A DNA stretch of 10,400 bases from SCUN01 sp964343975 (GCA_964343975.1 CAYFLU010000112.1:1-10400), one strand, 5' to 3'. Counted from the first letter of the stretch, positions 1 to 6,703 are shown. Made by a program: numbers and translations. The notes: generated from the sequence alone by a model not told the origin.

Positions 1-43
1 CCGAGCGCGCGTTTGAACGACACGGCAAGAGCATAATGTATCG

Positions 44-277
44 ATGGCTCGCGGATTCGAGAGTAAACAGGTGGAGTCGCAGCAGGCGGATCGGGAGCGT
101 CGCGGGGCAGACCGGCAAGAAGCGATCCCGGATCCTCAGGCCGTCACCGCTCGTCGAACCTTAGAGCTGTCGTTGCGGCAAGCGCAGGATCAACTTCGTG
201 CCGCCCGTACCCCGGCGCATCGCGCCATGCTCGAACGGGCCATCGCGGACTTGTCCGCCCAGCTGGAGAAGTCATGA
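44..277 (+). CDS. Small charged helical protein of unknown function
   Basis: I do not recognise this 77-residue protein. It has no signal peptide or membrane segment. The first half (to about residue 35) is polar and probably disordered, rich in Arg, Gln, Glu and Asp. The second half (about 38-77) alternates Leu/Ala with charged residues and should form a helix or short coiled coil ending in SAQLEKS. Its stop overlaps the start of the downstream esterase gene in an ATGA arrangement, which suggests translational coupling and supports it being real. No Shine-Dalgarno sequence precedes ATG 44. A CATAAT hexamer at 32-37 could be a -10 box giving an almost leaderless message, but no good -35 accompanies it. 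The window edge hides anything further upstream, and an in-frame GTG at 71 is an alternative start. Confidence 0.55.
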   Translation: MARGFESKQVESQQADRERRGADRQEAIPDPQAVTARRTLELSLRQAQDQLRAARTPAHRAMLERAIADLSAQLEKS

Positions 278-1011
278 AGCTCGTGCAGCACACCGCCGCG
301 CTGGCCGGCGCCCTCGCCCTCACGCTCGTCGCCGGTTGCGGCTGGTTCTCGAAGCCGGCGGCCGACACGCAGGCGAACGCCACCACGGCCACGAAGAAGT
401 CGCCGTTGCCCGGCCTCGATCCGGAAGTGCCGGTGCGTCAGAAGATCGTGGTCCTCGGCGACAGCATCACGGCCGGCTTTGGGGTCTTCCAGCTCGAAGC
501 CTATCCGGCACTTCTGCAGACCAAGGTCGACGCCGAAGGCTACAACTACGAGATCGTCAACGCCGGTGAATCCGGCGACACCTCGGCCACCGCCTTGCGG
601 CGTGTCGACTGGCTCCTCGATCCGAATGTCCGGGTGCTCATCGTGGCGGTGGGCGGGAACGACGCGCTGCGTGGCATTGCGCCGAAGGCCACGCGCGAGA
701 ACATCGCCGCGATCATCGAGAAGGCCTTCGCCAAGAACGTCGCCGTGCTCCTCTGCGGGATGGAAGCGCCGCCGAATCTCGGCGAAGACTTCGTCGTGGC
801 CTTCCGATCGATTTTCGGTGGGCTGGAACGCGACTATCCGGCGATCCGGCGCATGCCGTTTCTGCTCGAAGGCGTGGCGGGCGAGGCGTCGCTCAATCAG
901 GCCGACGGCATTCATCCCACCGCCGCGGGGCAACAAATCATCGCCGCGCACGTCTACGAACAATTGAAGCCCGTGCTCGACGACCTCGCCAGCCGCTCCG
1001 GCGGACAGTAG
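274..1011 (+). CDS. tesA: TesA-like GDSL/SGNH esterase (lysophospholipase/arylesterase), predicted lipoprotein
   Basis: SGNH-fold serine hydrolase expected to cleave acyl esters or thioesters, such as lysophospholipids or acyl-CoA-type substrates, outside the cytoplasm. Seen in the 245 residues: a hydrophobic signal ending in a lipobox (VAGC, Cys22), a polar linker to about 56, block I LGDSITAGFG with nucleophile Ser64, block II NAGESGDTS, block III GGNDALRG with the oxyanion-hole Asn, and block V DGIHPTAAG with the catalytic Asp and His. The GDTS and GGND-LRG signatures are those of the TesA subgroup. E. coli TesA is a soluble periplasmic enzyme, whereas this one appears lipid-anchored; Gly after the Cys would allow outer-membrane sorting by the E. 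coli rule. A GGAG at 265-268 lies 5 nt before ATG 274. The ABC transporter genes follow after 20 bases. Family is certain, exact substrate unknown. Confidence 0.93.
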   Translation: MKLVQHTAALAGALALTLVAGCGWFSKPAADTQANATTATKKSPLPGLDPEVPVRQKIVVLGDSITAGFGVFQLEAYPALLQTKVDAEGYNYEIVNAGESGDTSATALRRVDWLLDPNVRVLIVAVGGNDALRGIAPKATRENIAAIIEKAFAKNVAVLLCGMEAPPNLGEDFVVAFRSIFGGLERDYPAIRRMPFLLEGVAGEASLNQADGIHPTAAGQQIIAAHVYEQLKPVLDDLASRSGGQ

Positions 1012-1031
1012 AAACGGACACCCAGACCGCG

Positions 1032-1703
1032 ATGATCGAACTCGTCGATGTGTCGCGCACCGTGCCGAGCGGCACGGGACGCCTCACGATCCTCCAACCC
1101 ACGTCGTTCGTCATTCCCCGGGGCCAGTCGGTCGCCATTACCGGCGCATCGGGCAGCGGCAAGTCGACGCTACTCGGCCTCATGGCGGGCCTCGACGCCC
1201 CGTCGACCGGCGCGATTCGCCTCGATGGCGTCGACATCACCACGCTGGACGAAGAGCGGTTGGCGCGCCTCCGCGGCAGCACCGTCGGGATCGTGTTCCA
1301 GTTTTTCCATCTCATTCCGACACTGACCGCGCTCGAGAACGCAATGGTGCCGATGGAATTGGCGGGCCGCGCCGATGCGCGCGCCCGCGCACAGGCCCTC
1401 ATCGACGAAGTGGGCTTGTCGGGCCGTGGTCATCACTATCCGTCGCAGCTCTCGGGCGGCGAACAGCAGCGTGTGGCGCTCGCCCGCGCGCTGGCGAACG
1501 ATCCCCCGATCCTGCTCGCCGACGAGCCGACCGGGAACCTCGACAGCACGACGGGCCAGCAGGTCATCGACCTGCTGCTCGACGTGAATCGCCGCCACGG
1601 CCGCACGCTCGTGCTGGTGACCCACGATCTGGAACTGGCGCGCCGCGCCGACCGCACCATCCGCCTCAAAGACGGGCGCATCGTCGCCGACGAGGCACGC
1701 TGA
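1032..1703 (+). CDS. ybbA: ABC transporter ATP-binding protein, YbbA/LolD/MacB type
   Basis: Cytoplasmic ATPase subunit of a type VII (MacB/LolCDE-like) ABC system; it powers the permease encoded next to it. The 223 residues hold every canonical motif: Walker A GASGSGKST (38-46), Q-loop Gln90 in the sequence VFQFFHLIPTLTALEN that is typical of the LolD/YbbA/FtsE group, signature LSGGEQQ (140-146), Walker B ILLADE (160-165) with Glu165, D-loop NLD, and H-loop His198. Length is normal for a single-domain half-transporter ATPase. The permease gene starts one base after its stop, so the two are surely co-expressed. The TesA-like gene directly upstream points to YbbA rather than LolD, because E. 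coli ybbA also neighbours tesA. The start ATG has only a weak purine stretch upstream. Confidence 0.93.
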   Translation: MIELVDVSRTVPSGTGRLTILQPTSFVIPRGQSVAITGASGSGKSTLLGLMAGLDAPSTGAIRLDGVDITTLDEERLARLRGSTVGIVFQFFHLIPTLTALENAMVPMELAGRADARARAQALIDEVGLSGRGHHYPSQLSGGEQQRVALARALANDPPILLADEPTGNLDSTTGQQVIDLLLDVNRRHGRTLVLVTHDLELARRADRTIRLKDGRIVADEAR

Positions 1704-1704
1704 C

Positions 1705-4257
1705 ATGGCGTTCGTGCTGCGCATGACGTGGCGCGAGATGCGCGCGTCGTGGGCGCGGTTGCTCTTCTTCTTCCTGTGCGTGGCGGTGGGCGTCGCGGCC
1801 ATCATCGCGCTGCGGTCGGTCATCCAGAACGTGCGCGACACGATGACGCGTGAGGCACGCAGCCTCATCGGCGCCGACCTCGTCGTGCAGTCGCCGCGCG
1901 CGCTCGATCCGGAGGCAGAGGCGGCGATCGAGACGGCGCTCGGCCGCGCGGCCGTGCGCGGACGCGCGCACGTGATTCAGACGATGACGATGATGCGGCC
2001 GGCCGATGGGGTGGGGTTGGCCACGGCGCGTCTCGGCGAAATCCGCGGCGTGGACGCCGGCTATCCGTTCTACGGGACGATGACGCTGCAGAGTGGACGG
2101 CCGTGGTCGACCGCGCTCGTCGCCGGCCGCGGCGCGATCGTGCAGCCCGAAGTGCTCGCGCAGTTGCAGGTGAAGGTCGGCGACGCGCTGGTCATCGCCG
2201 GCACGCCCTTCGAGATCCGTGATGTTCTGGTGGCCGAGAAGGTGCAGCGCAATGCCGCGACGTCCTTCGGGCCGCGCGTGTATATCGATCTCGCGGATCT
2301 CCGCGCGCTGCCCGTGCTCGGCTTCGGCAGCCGGGTGACCTATCAACTGCTCGTGCGCATGGACGAGCGGGATCTCGAGACGACGACCGCGGCGCTCCGC
2401 GAGACGTTCAAGCACTCGACCACGAGCGTGAATTCCTGGAAGACGCTGCAGGACCGCGTGGGCCGTGCGCTCACGGTCGGCGAGAACTACCTGAGTCTGG
2501 TGGGGTTTGCGATCGTCGTGCTCGGCGGCATCGGCGTGTGGAGTGTCACGCGCGTGTTCGTGCGCCAGAAGCTCAAGACGATCGCGGTGCTGAAGTGCGT
2601 GGGCGCGTCGAGCGGGCAGGTGCTCGGCACGTATGTGCTGCAGATGCTCGTGCTCGGCGCCGCGGGGTGCGGGCTGGGCACGGCGTTGGCCGCGCTGGCG
2701 CTCGCGGCGGTGCCCGCGGAGGTGCTCACGGCGCTTGACGTGCCGTCGGTGCATGTCACGGCGTCGGCGGCGCTGCAGGGCAGTGCCGTCGGGCTGCTCG
2801 TCGCGTTGCTCTTCGCGCTCGTGCCCCTGCTCGAGATCCGCACGGTGAAGCCGCTGTTGCTGCTGCGCGCGGACACGGCGGCGACGGCGCGCCGCGCGGA
2901 TTGGCGGTCGCGCGCGGTGGGCGTGGCGATTGTGGCCGGCCTGGCGGCGGTGGCCGTGTGGCAGGCCGGCTCGTTCCGCGCGGGGCTGTATGTCACGGGC
3001 GGTCTGCTGGCCGTGGCCGGGGCGCTGCAACTGGCCGGCGCGGGACTCGTGCGTCTGGTCGCGCCGCTCACGCGTTCCTCGCGCTTTGCCGTGCGCCACG
3101 CCACGATCAGCCTCGGGCGGCCGGGCAATCAGACGCGCGTCATTCTCATGGCGGTCGGGCTCGGCGCGTTCTTCATCCTCGCCATGCGCGTCGTCCAGGC
3201 CAATCTGCTCACGGAGTTTGCGGTCGATACGGGTCGCAAGGCGCCGGACCTGGTGTTGATCGATGTGCAGCCGGATCAAGTCGACGGCGTGACCGCGCTC
3301 GTGCGGCGCTACGCGGCCGAGGCGCCGCGGGTGGTGCCGATGATGCGCGCGCGGATCGTCGGCGTCAGCGGCCGCAACGTGCAGCTGAACAACACGATCG
3401 ACATTCGTGAGAAGGGCCAACTCGGGCGCGAATACGGCGTCACGTTCCGCAACGGGCTCGAAGACAACGAGCGGCTGATCGCGGGCCGGTTCTGGGGCGG
3501 CCCGCTGCCGCCGACCGGCACGGCGGAGGGCTTTGACACGGAAGTGTCGATCGAAGAGACGCTGCACACGCAGCAGGATCTCGAGATCGGCGACGAGATC
3601 CGCTTCGATCTGGCCGGTCGCGTCGTGAAGGCGCGCGTCACGAGCATTCGCAAGGTCACGTGGGACAACACGCAGAACGGCGGGTTCATGTTCGTGTTCC
3701 GTCCCGGGCCGATCGAGCGCGCGCCCCACATGTTCCTCACGTTCGTGCTCGGCGCCGGCGAGGCGACGGCGCGCGCGGCGCTCCAGCGGGACCTGGCGGT
3801 GCAGTACCCGAATGTGTCGGCCATCGACGTGCGCGATGTGCTGAAGACGGTGCAGACCGTGCTCGGCAACGTCACGCTGGGCGTCACGATCGTCGGCGCG
3901 GTGCTGCTCGCGAGCGGCGTGCTGATTCTGGTGGGCGCCGTCGCCATGACCAAGTTCCAGCGCGTCTATGAGGCGGCGATCTATCGGACGCTCGGCGCAG
4001 GCACCGCGCGGCTGGCCGCGCTCGTCACGATCGAGTATGGCGTGCTCGGGGCGCTGGCGGGCACCCTCGGCGCGCTCGGCGCGGCCGTGTTGTCGTACGT
4101 CGTGAGCCGGCGGTTGCTCGACATCGCGTGGCATCCCGCGCTCGGCACGCTCGCCGTCGGCATCGTCGGCACCGCCGTCCTCGTGGCGGTGGTCGGACTC
4201 GCCGCGAGCCTCGATGTGCTGGTGCGTAAGCCGCTGGCGACGTTGCGGGCAGAATAG
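1705..4257 (+). CDS. ybbP: ABC transporter permease, FtsX/MacB family (YbbP-like), 10 TM
   Basis: Inner-membrane permease of 850 residues, slightly longer than E. coli YbbP (about 800). Hydrophobic segments lie at about 18-40, 261-283, 306-332, 357-376, 404-422, 428-448, 479-497, 724-749, 773-800 and 813-836, giving 10 TMs. The layout is the duplicated YbbP plan: TM1, a large extracytoplasmic MacB-core-like domain (about 42-258), a first FtsX domain (261-376), an extra TM pair, TM7, a second extracytoplasmic domain (about 500-720) and a second FtsX domain (724-840). Both FtsX domains keep the typical coupling-helix text after their first TM (KTIAVLKCVGAS and EAAIYRTLGAGT). Such permeases usually work by mechanotransmission or by extracting lipids and hydrophobic molecules from the membrane rather than by classical import. 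Paired with the ATPase and TesA-like esterase upstream, it probably delivers hydrophobic substrate to the esterase or removes it; that role is inferred. Confidence 0.92.
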   Translation: MAFVLRMTWREMRASWARLLFFFLCVAVGVAAIIALRSVIQNVRDTMTREARSLIGADLVVQSPRALDPEAEAAIETALGRAAVRGRAHVIQTMTMMRPADGVGLATARLGEIRGVDAGYPFYGTMTLQSGRPWSTALVAGRGAIVQPEVLAQLQVKVGDALVIAGTPFEIRDVLVAEKVQRNAATSFGPRVYIDLADLRALPVLGFGSRVTYQLLVRMDERDLETTTAALRETFKHSTTSVNSWKTLQDRVGRALTVGENYLSLVGFAIVVLGGIGVWSVTRVFVRQKLKTIAVLKCVGASSGQVLGTYVLQMLVLGAAGCGLGTALAALALAAVPAEVLTALDVPSVHVTASAALQGSAVGLLVALLFALVPLLEIRTVKPLLLLRADTAATARRADWRSRAVGVAIVAGLAAVAVWQAGSFRAGLYVTGGLLAVAGALQLAGAGLVRLVAPLTRSSRFAVRHATISLGRPGNQTRVILMAVGLGAFFILAMRVVQANLLTEFAVDTGRKAPDLVLIDVQPDQVDGVTALVRRYAAEAPRVVPMMRARIVGVSGRNVQLNNTIDIREKGQLGREYGVTFRNGLEDNERLIAGRFWGGPLPPTGTAEGFDTEVSIEETLHTQQDLEIGDEIRFDLAGRVVKARVTSIRKVTWDNTQNGGFMFVFRPGPIERAPHMFLTFVLGAGEATARAALQRDLAVQYPNVSAIDVRDVLKTVQTVLGNVTLGVTIVGAVLLASGVLILVGAVAMTKFQRVYEAAIYRTLGAGTARLAALVTIEYGVLGALAGTLGALGAAVLSYVVSRRLLDIAWHPALGTLAVGIVGTAVLVAVVGLAASLDVLVRKPLATLRAE

Positions 4258-4274
4258 AGAGGCAGGGAGCAGCG

Positions 4275-5024
4275 ATGATCAGCTACGAAGTCATTGGCGA
4301 CGACATGCAGGCCGTGGTGCTCACGCTCGGCCAGAACGACGTCATTCGGGCCGAGGCCGGCGCGATGATGTACATGACCGACGGCATCACGATGGATGCG
4401 CGGATGGACGGCGGGCTGCTCGGCGGCCTCAAGCGTTCGCTGCTGTCGGGTGAAAGCTTCTTCATCACGTACTTCACGTGCAACGCGCCGGCAGGCCGCG
4501 TGGCGTTTGCCGCGCCATTTCCGGGCAAGATCATCGCGCTCGATCTCGCCAAGCAGGCCGTGCTGTGTCAGAAAGACTCGTTTCTCTGCGCGGTCGGCGA
4601 CGTCGACATCAACATCGAGGTCACCCGGCGGCTCGGGGCGGGCTTCTTTGGCGGGGAGGGCTTCATTCTCGAGAAGCTCGAGGGCACGGGCAAAGTGTTC
4701 ATGCACAGCGGCGGCACGATCGTCGAGCACCACCTGGCGGCCGGCGAAAAGCTCAAGGTCGACACCGGGTGCCTCGTGGCGTTCGACCCGTCGGTCGACT
4801 ACGACATCGAGCGGGTCGGGAACATCAAGACAAGCCTGTTTGGCGGGGAAGGCCTGTTTTTCGCGTCCATGACCGGCCCCGGGCGGGTGTGGCTCCAAAC
4901 CCTGCCGTTTTCCCGGCTGGCCGACCGCATCCACGCCGCCTACAAGACCGACCGGGAGGAGACGAAACGCGATCTGGGCGGCCTTCTCGGCGGATTGGGA
5001 AATTTGATCGGCGGAGACCGCTGA
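4275..5024 (+). CDS. AIM24 / TIGR00266 family protein
   Basis: A 249-residue protein of the AIM24 (TIGR00266) family, a beta-sandwich family found in bacteria, archaea and mitochondria whose biochemical role is poorly known; the yeast namesake affects mitochondrial membrane organisation. Recognisable family text: MISYEVIGDDMQAVVLTL at the start, AEAGAMMYMTDGI (about 27-39), GGLLGGLKRSLLSGESFF (about 47-64), then two related motifs, FFGGEGFILEKLEGTG and LFGGEGLFFASMTGPG, that show the internal repeat. The C-terminus is glycine-rich (GGLLGGLGNLIGGDR), possibly a membrane-contacting or flexible tail. There is no signal peptide. AGGGAG at 4264-4269, 5 nt before ATG 4275, supports the start. It begins 17 bases after the permease stop and so probably belongs to the same operon. 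A functional link with the transporter is not shown by the sequence. Confidence 0.9.
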   Translation: MISYEVIGDDMQAVVLTLGQNDVIRAEAGAMMYMTDGITMDARMDGGLLGGLKRSLLSGESFFITYFTCNAPAGRVAFAAPFPGKIIALDLAKQAVLCQKDSFLCAVGDVDINIEVTRRLGAGFFGGEGFILEKLEGTGKVFMHSGGTIVEHHLAAGEKLKVDTGCLVAFDPSVDYDIERVGNIKTSLFGGEGLFFASMTGPGRVWLQTLPFSRLADRIHAAYKTDREETKRDLGGLLGGLGNLIGGDR

Positions 5025-5033
5025 GACTAGAAT
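5004..5033 (+). promoter_or_regulatory. Candidate sigma70-type promoter for the DksA-like gene
   Basis: TTGATC at 5004-5009 (four of six matches to TTGACA) is followed after 18 bases by TAGAAT at 5028-5033 (five of six matches to TATAAT). The -35 lies in the last codons of the AIM24 gene and the -10 just after its stop. Transcription would start near 5040, only about 8 bases before the GTG start, so the message would have almost no leader. The match is good for such a GC-rich stretch, but the site is unproven. Confidence 0.4.
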
Positions 5034-5047
5034 TTCCTGATACGACC

Positions 5048-5410
5048 GTGGCTGCAGCCCCCTACTCCGAAGCTATCCTCGCTCACCTGAAGGACCTGCT
5101 CCTCCGTAAGCGCGGCGAACTGCTGACCTCGACTACGAGCGCCCGGGCGATCCCGGCCTCGGCCGACGTCAATAGCCGGCAGGGAGATATGGCCGATCAG
5201 GCCAGCGGGACCAACGAAGTCGAGATTCAACTCAAGCTGAAGCAGACCGACGCCAAGATCCTCCAGGCGATCGAGGAAGCCTTGTATCGGCTCGAAAAAG
5301 GCGTCTACGGCCTCTGCCGTGACTGCGGCGATCCGATTGCGCCGGCCCGGCTCGAAGCGATTCCGTGGACCCGGGTCTGTATCTCGTGCAAGCAGAAGCA
5401 GAACGCGTAA
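5048..5410 (+). CDS. DksA/TraR family C4 zinc-finger transcription regulator
   Basis: RNA-polymerase secondary-channel regulator of the DksA/TraR family, 120 residues, shorter than E. coli DksA (151). Seen: an N-terminal helix (about 8-27, AILAHLKDLLLRKRGELL), a tip motif DMADQA at 47-52 that fits the DxxDxA acidic tip DksA uses near the polymerase active site, a second helix (about 57-84), and a CRDC...CISC zinc site (Cys90, Cys93, Cys111, Cys114). I chose GTG 5048 because the first helix and the complete tip motif need it. An in-frame ATG at 5189 has a better ribosome site (AGGGAG) but would cut the tip motif and remove one coiled-coil arm. The next gene starts 17 bases after its stop. In related bacteria such proteins tune transcription in response to ppGpp or stress; the targets here are unknown. 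Confidence 0.85.
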   Translation: MAAAPYSEAILAHLKDLLLRKRGELLTSTTSARAIPASADVNSRQGDMADQASGTNEVEIQLKLKQTDAKILQAIEEALYRLEKGVYGLCRDCGDPIAPARLEAIPWTRVCISCKQKQNA

Positions 5411-5415
5411 TGGCC

Positions 5416-5420
5416 GGAGG
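5416..5420 (+). promoter_or_regulatory. Strong Shine-Dalgarno deciding a GTG start
   Basis: GGAGG lies 7 bases before GTG 5428. An ATG at 5410, overlapping the stop of the DksA-like gene, is in the same frame but would place this site inside the gene. The spacing favours GTG 5428 as the start of the ferritin-like protein. Confidence 0.7.
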
Positions 5421-5427
5421 ACACACC

Positions 5428-5916
5428 GTGAAAGTCGATGATCTGGGGTTGTTGCGCGAATTGCACCACGACAAGATGTCGCTCTACGTCCGCCACGTGG
5501 CCGTCGCCCGGCTGGTGACCGACTACGAGTTCAACAACGCCTATCAGTACGTCATCAACCGCGAGGATACGCACCTGCGCTGGCTCGAGTCGTCGATTGT
5601 CGAATTCGGCGGCACACCGGAAGTAATCGCGGAACCGACGCTCACGCCGGCCTCCGGCAAGGGCAATGACAAGTTCCTGCCGCTCGTGCGCCAGGACGCG
5701 GCCGCGCAGCAGGAACTGGTCGACAAGTGGAAGCCGCGCGCCGGCCAGATCCGCAGCGAGCGCCACCGCAAGATGGTCACGTTGATGCTCGGCGAATCGC
5801 TCGAGCAGAAGCGGTTCTTCGAGCACATGCTCGAGGGGCAAGACGACTTGCTCGGCCGCCGCATGGCGGGCGCCTCGACCGGCGACGGCGTGATGCCGGT
5901 GCGGTGGGTCGAGTAG
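5428..5916 (+). CDS. Ferritin-like four-helix protein
   Basis: A cytoplasmic, all-helical protein of 162 residues that looks like a ferritin-like/rubrerythrin-type bundle. Helices can be read at about 4-30, 32-60, 84-108 and 111-140. Helix 2 holds an ExxH metal-ligand pattern (Glu46, His49, in NREDTHLRWLE). The fourth helix has Glu123, Glu126, Glu132 and His133 (in GESLEQKRFFEHM), but the usual second ExxH reads EQKR, so the di-iron site may be altered or absent. There is no C-terminal rubredoxin domain and no signal peptide. The start is GTG 5428, set by GGAGG; ATG 5410 would add six residues. It lies between a DksA-like regulator and folK and overlaps the latter. Iron storage, oxidative-stress defence or a non-metal role are all possible; the fold assignment is fairly sure, the activity is not. 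Confidence 0.7.
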   Translation: MKVDDLGLLRELHHDKMSLYVRHVAVARLVTDYEFNNAYQYVINREDTHLRWLESSIVEFGGTPEVIAEPTLTPASGKGNDKFLPLVRQDAAAQQELVDKWKPRAGQIRSERHRKMVTLMLGESLEQKRFFEHMLEGQDDLLGRRMAGASTGDGVMPVRWVE

Positions 5917-6359
5917 TTCGCGTCGCCATCGCCCTCGGGTCGAACCTCGGCGACCGGCGCGCCCATCTTCACGCCGCGATTGAACGCCTGTCAGCGATCC
6001 TGACAGGCGTTTGTGTTTCCGCCCTCATCGAATCCGAACCCGTCGAGGTCGACGAACCGCAGCCGCCGTATCTGAACGGCGTGCTCGTCGGAGAGACCGC
6101 GCTCACCGCCCGGGCCCTGTTCAACGAGCTGATGGCGATCGAACGCGCGCAGGGACGAGAACGGCACGGCTACCACACCGCGCGGACGCTCGATCTCGAT
6201 CTGATCCTGTACGGGGACGCGATCATCCACGAGCCTGGACTCACCGTGCCGCATCCGCGATTCCGTGATCGTCCGTTCGTGCTGGGACCACTCCGCGAGA
6301 TTGCGCCGGATCTGGTCGATCCTGAGACAGGGCGGCGGGTCGGGGATCTGGCGTGCTAA
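5904..6359 (+). CDS. folK: 2-amino-4-hydroxy-6-hydroxymethyldihydropteridine pyrophosphokinase (HPPK)
   Basis: Transfers pyrophosphate from ATP to 6-hydroxymethyl-7,8-dihydropterin, the step before dihydropteroate synthase in folate synthesis. Of 151 residues (E. coli about 158), the family marks are clear: ALGSNLGDR (10-18) at the first strand, YLNGVLVGET (56-65), ERAQGRER (80-87), RTLDLDLILYG (94-104) with Mg-binding Asp97 and Asp99, and the C-terminal VPHPRFRDRPFVLGPL with EIAP. GTG 5904 is the best-placed start; it overlaps the ferritin-like gene by 13 bases and has no good ribosome site, so coupled translation is likely. No other folate gene is in the window. Unusually, the stretch coding for residues 27-36 contains a strong hairpin sequence, described separately. 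The ABM-domain gene starts 10 bases after the stop. Confidence 0.93.
   Translation: MGRVVRVAIALGSNLGDRRAHLHAAIERLSAILTGVCVSALIESEPVEVDEPQPPYLNGVLVGETALTARALFNELMAIERAQGRERHGYHTARTLDLDLILYGDAIIHEPGLTVPHPRFRDRPFVLGPLREIAPDLVDPETGRRVGDLAC
5983..6011 (+). terminator. Perfect 12-bp inverted repeat inside folK, terminator-like
   Basis: AACGCCTGTCAG (5983-5994) and CTGACAGGCGTT (6000-6011) are perfect reverse complements separated by the 5-base loop CGATC. Two G-U pairs could extend the RNA stem outward. The plus-strand 3' flank is TGTGTTT, so the sequence from 6010 reads TTTGTGTTT (seven T in nine bases), like an imperfect intrinsic-terminator tail. It begins 67 bases after the stop of the ferritin-like gene, a normal place for its terminator, yet it also encodes folK residues 27-36. 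It could be a terminator, an attenuator opened by ribosomes translating folK, or a DNA-binding palindrome; which one cannot be told from sequence. Confidence 0.5.
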
Positions 6360-6369
6360 CGTTCCGCGC

Positions 6370-6675
6370 ATGATCATCACGGTGTTCCGGTCGCGGATGA
6401 AAGACGGCGTGCAGGACGAATACGGCGCCACCGCCCAGCGGATGAGCGAGCTGGCGCGGTCGATGCCCGGCTACATTTCCCACAAGACGTTCACCGCGGC
6501 CGACGGTGAGCGCGTCACGATCGCTGAATTCGAAGACGAAGCGTCGTTGCGCGCCTGGTCGGTGCACACCGAGCACATCGGCGCCAAACGGCGCGGGCGC
6601 GAGGCGTTCTACGCGGAGTACGACATCAAAGTGTGCTCGGTAATTCGCACGAACACGTTCACGGCGTCAGAGTAG
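6370..6675 (+). CDS. ABM (antibiotic biosynthesis monooxygenase) domain protein
   Basis: A 101-residue single-domain protein with the dimeric alpha/beta-barrel ABM fold, the family of YgiN quinol monooxygenase, ActVA-Orf6 and IsdG-like proteins. Family features: first strand IITVFRSRMKDG, MPGYISHKTFTAADGERVTIAEFEDEASLRAW in the middle (about residues 34-65), then a His-containing helix WSVHTEHIGAKRRGREAFY and the last strand VCSVIRTNTF. Members often act on small aromatic or quinone substrates, or have no known substrate. ATG 6370 follows the folK stop by 10 bases; there is no evident Shine-Dalgarno sequence, so expression probably depends on folK translation. It is the last gene of the plus-strand run; its stop is 28 bases from the stop of the convergent receptor gene. 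Confidence 0.8.
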   Translation: MIITVFRSRMKDGVQDEYGATAQRMSELARSMPGYISHKTFTAADGERVTIAEFEDEASLRAWSVHTEHIGAKRRGREAFYAEYDIKVCSVIRTNTFTASE

Positions 6676-6703
6676 CCGAGTCTGGCGCGCGGGCGGCCTG
6701 GCG

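Noticed and set aside
13..37. Promoter TTGAAC (13-18) with CATAAT (32-37) before the first gene
   Set aside because: The spacing is only 13 bases, too short for a sigma70 promoter, and no better -35 lies at the right distance. The -10-like box alone is weak evidence.
190..963. A 257-codon minus-strand open frame opposite the esterase
   Set aside because: Low-complexity Arg, Gly and Asp composition with no family match; the plus strand holds all GDSL blocks.
1666..4134. An 822-codon open frame antisense to the permease gene
   Set aside because: It is rich in Arg, His and Ala, has no recognisable domain or plausible membrane or enzyme pattern, and mirrors the whole permease. Long antisense frames are a normal by-product of strong GC third-position bias; the plus-strand frame has clear family features.
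5365..5427. An upstream start at ATG 5365 or ATG 5410 for the ferritin-like protein
   Set aside because: 5365 would overlap the zinc-finger codons of the DksA-like gene by 46 bases, and 5410 has no ribosome site, whereas GTG 5428 has GGAGG at ideal spacing.
6676..6703. Shared terminator between the convergent ABM and receptor genes
   Set aside because: The 28 bases contain a short direct repeat (CTGGCGC twice) but no inverted repeat or T tract.
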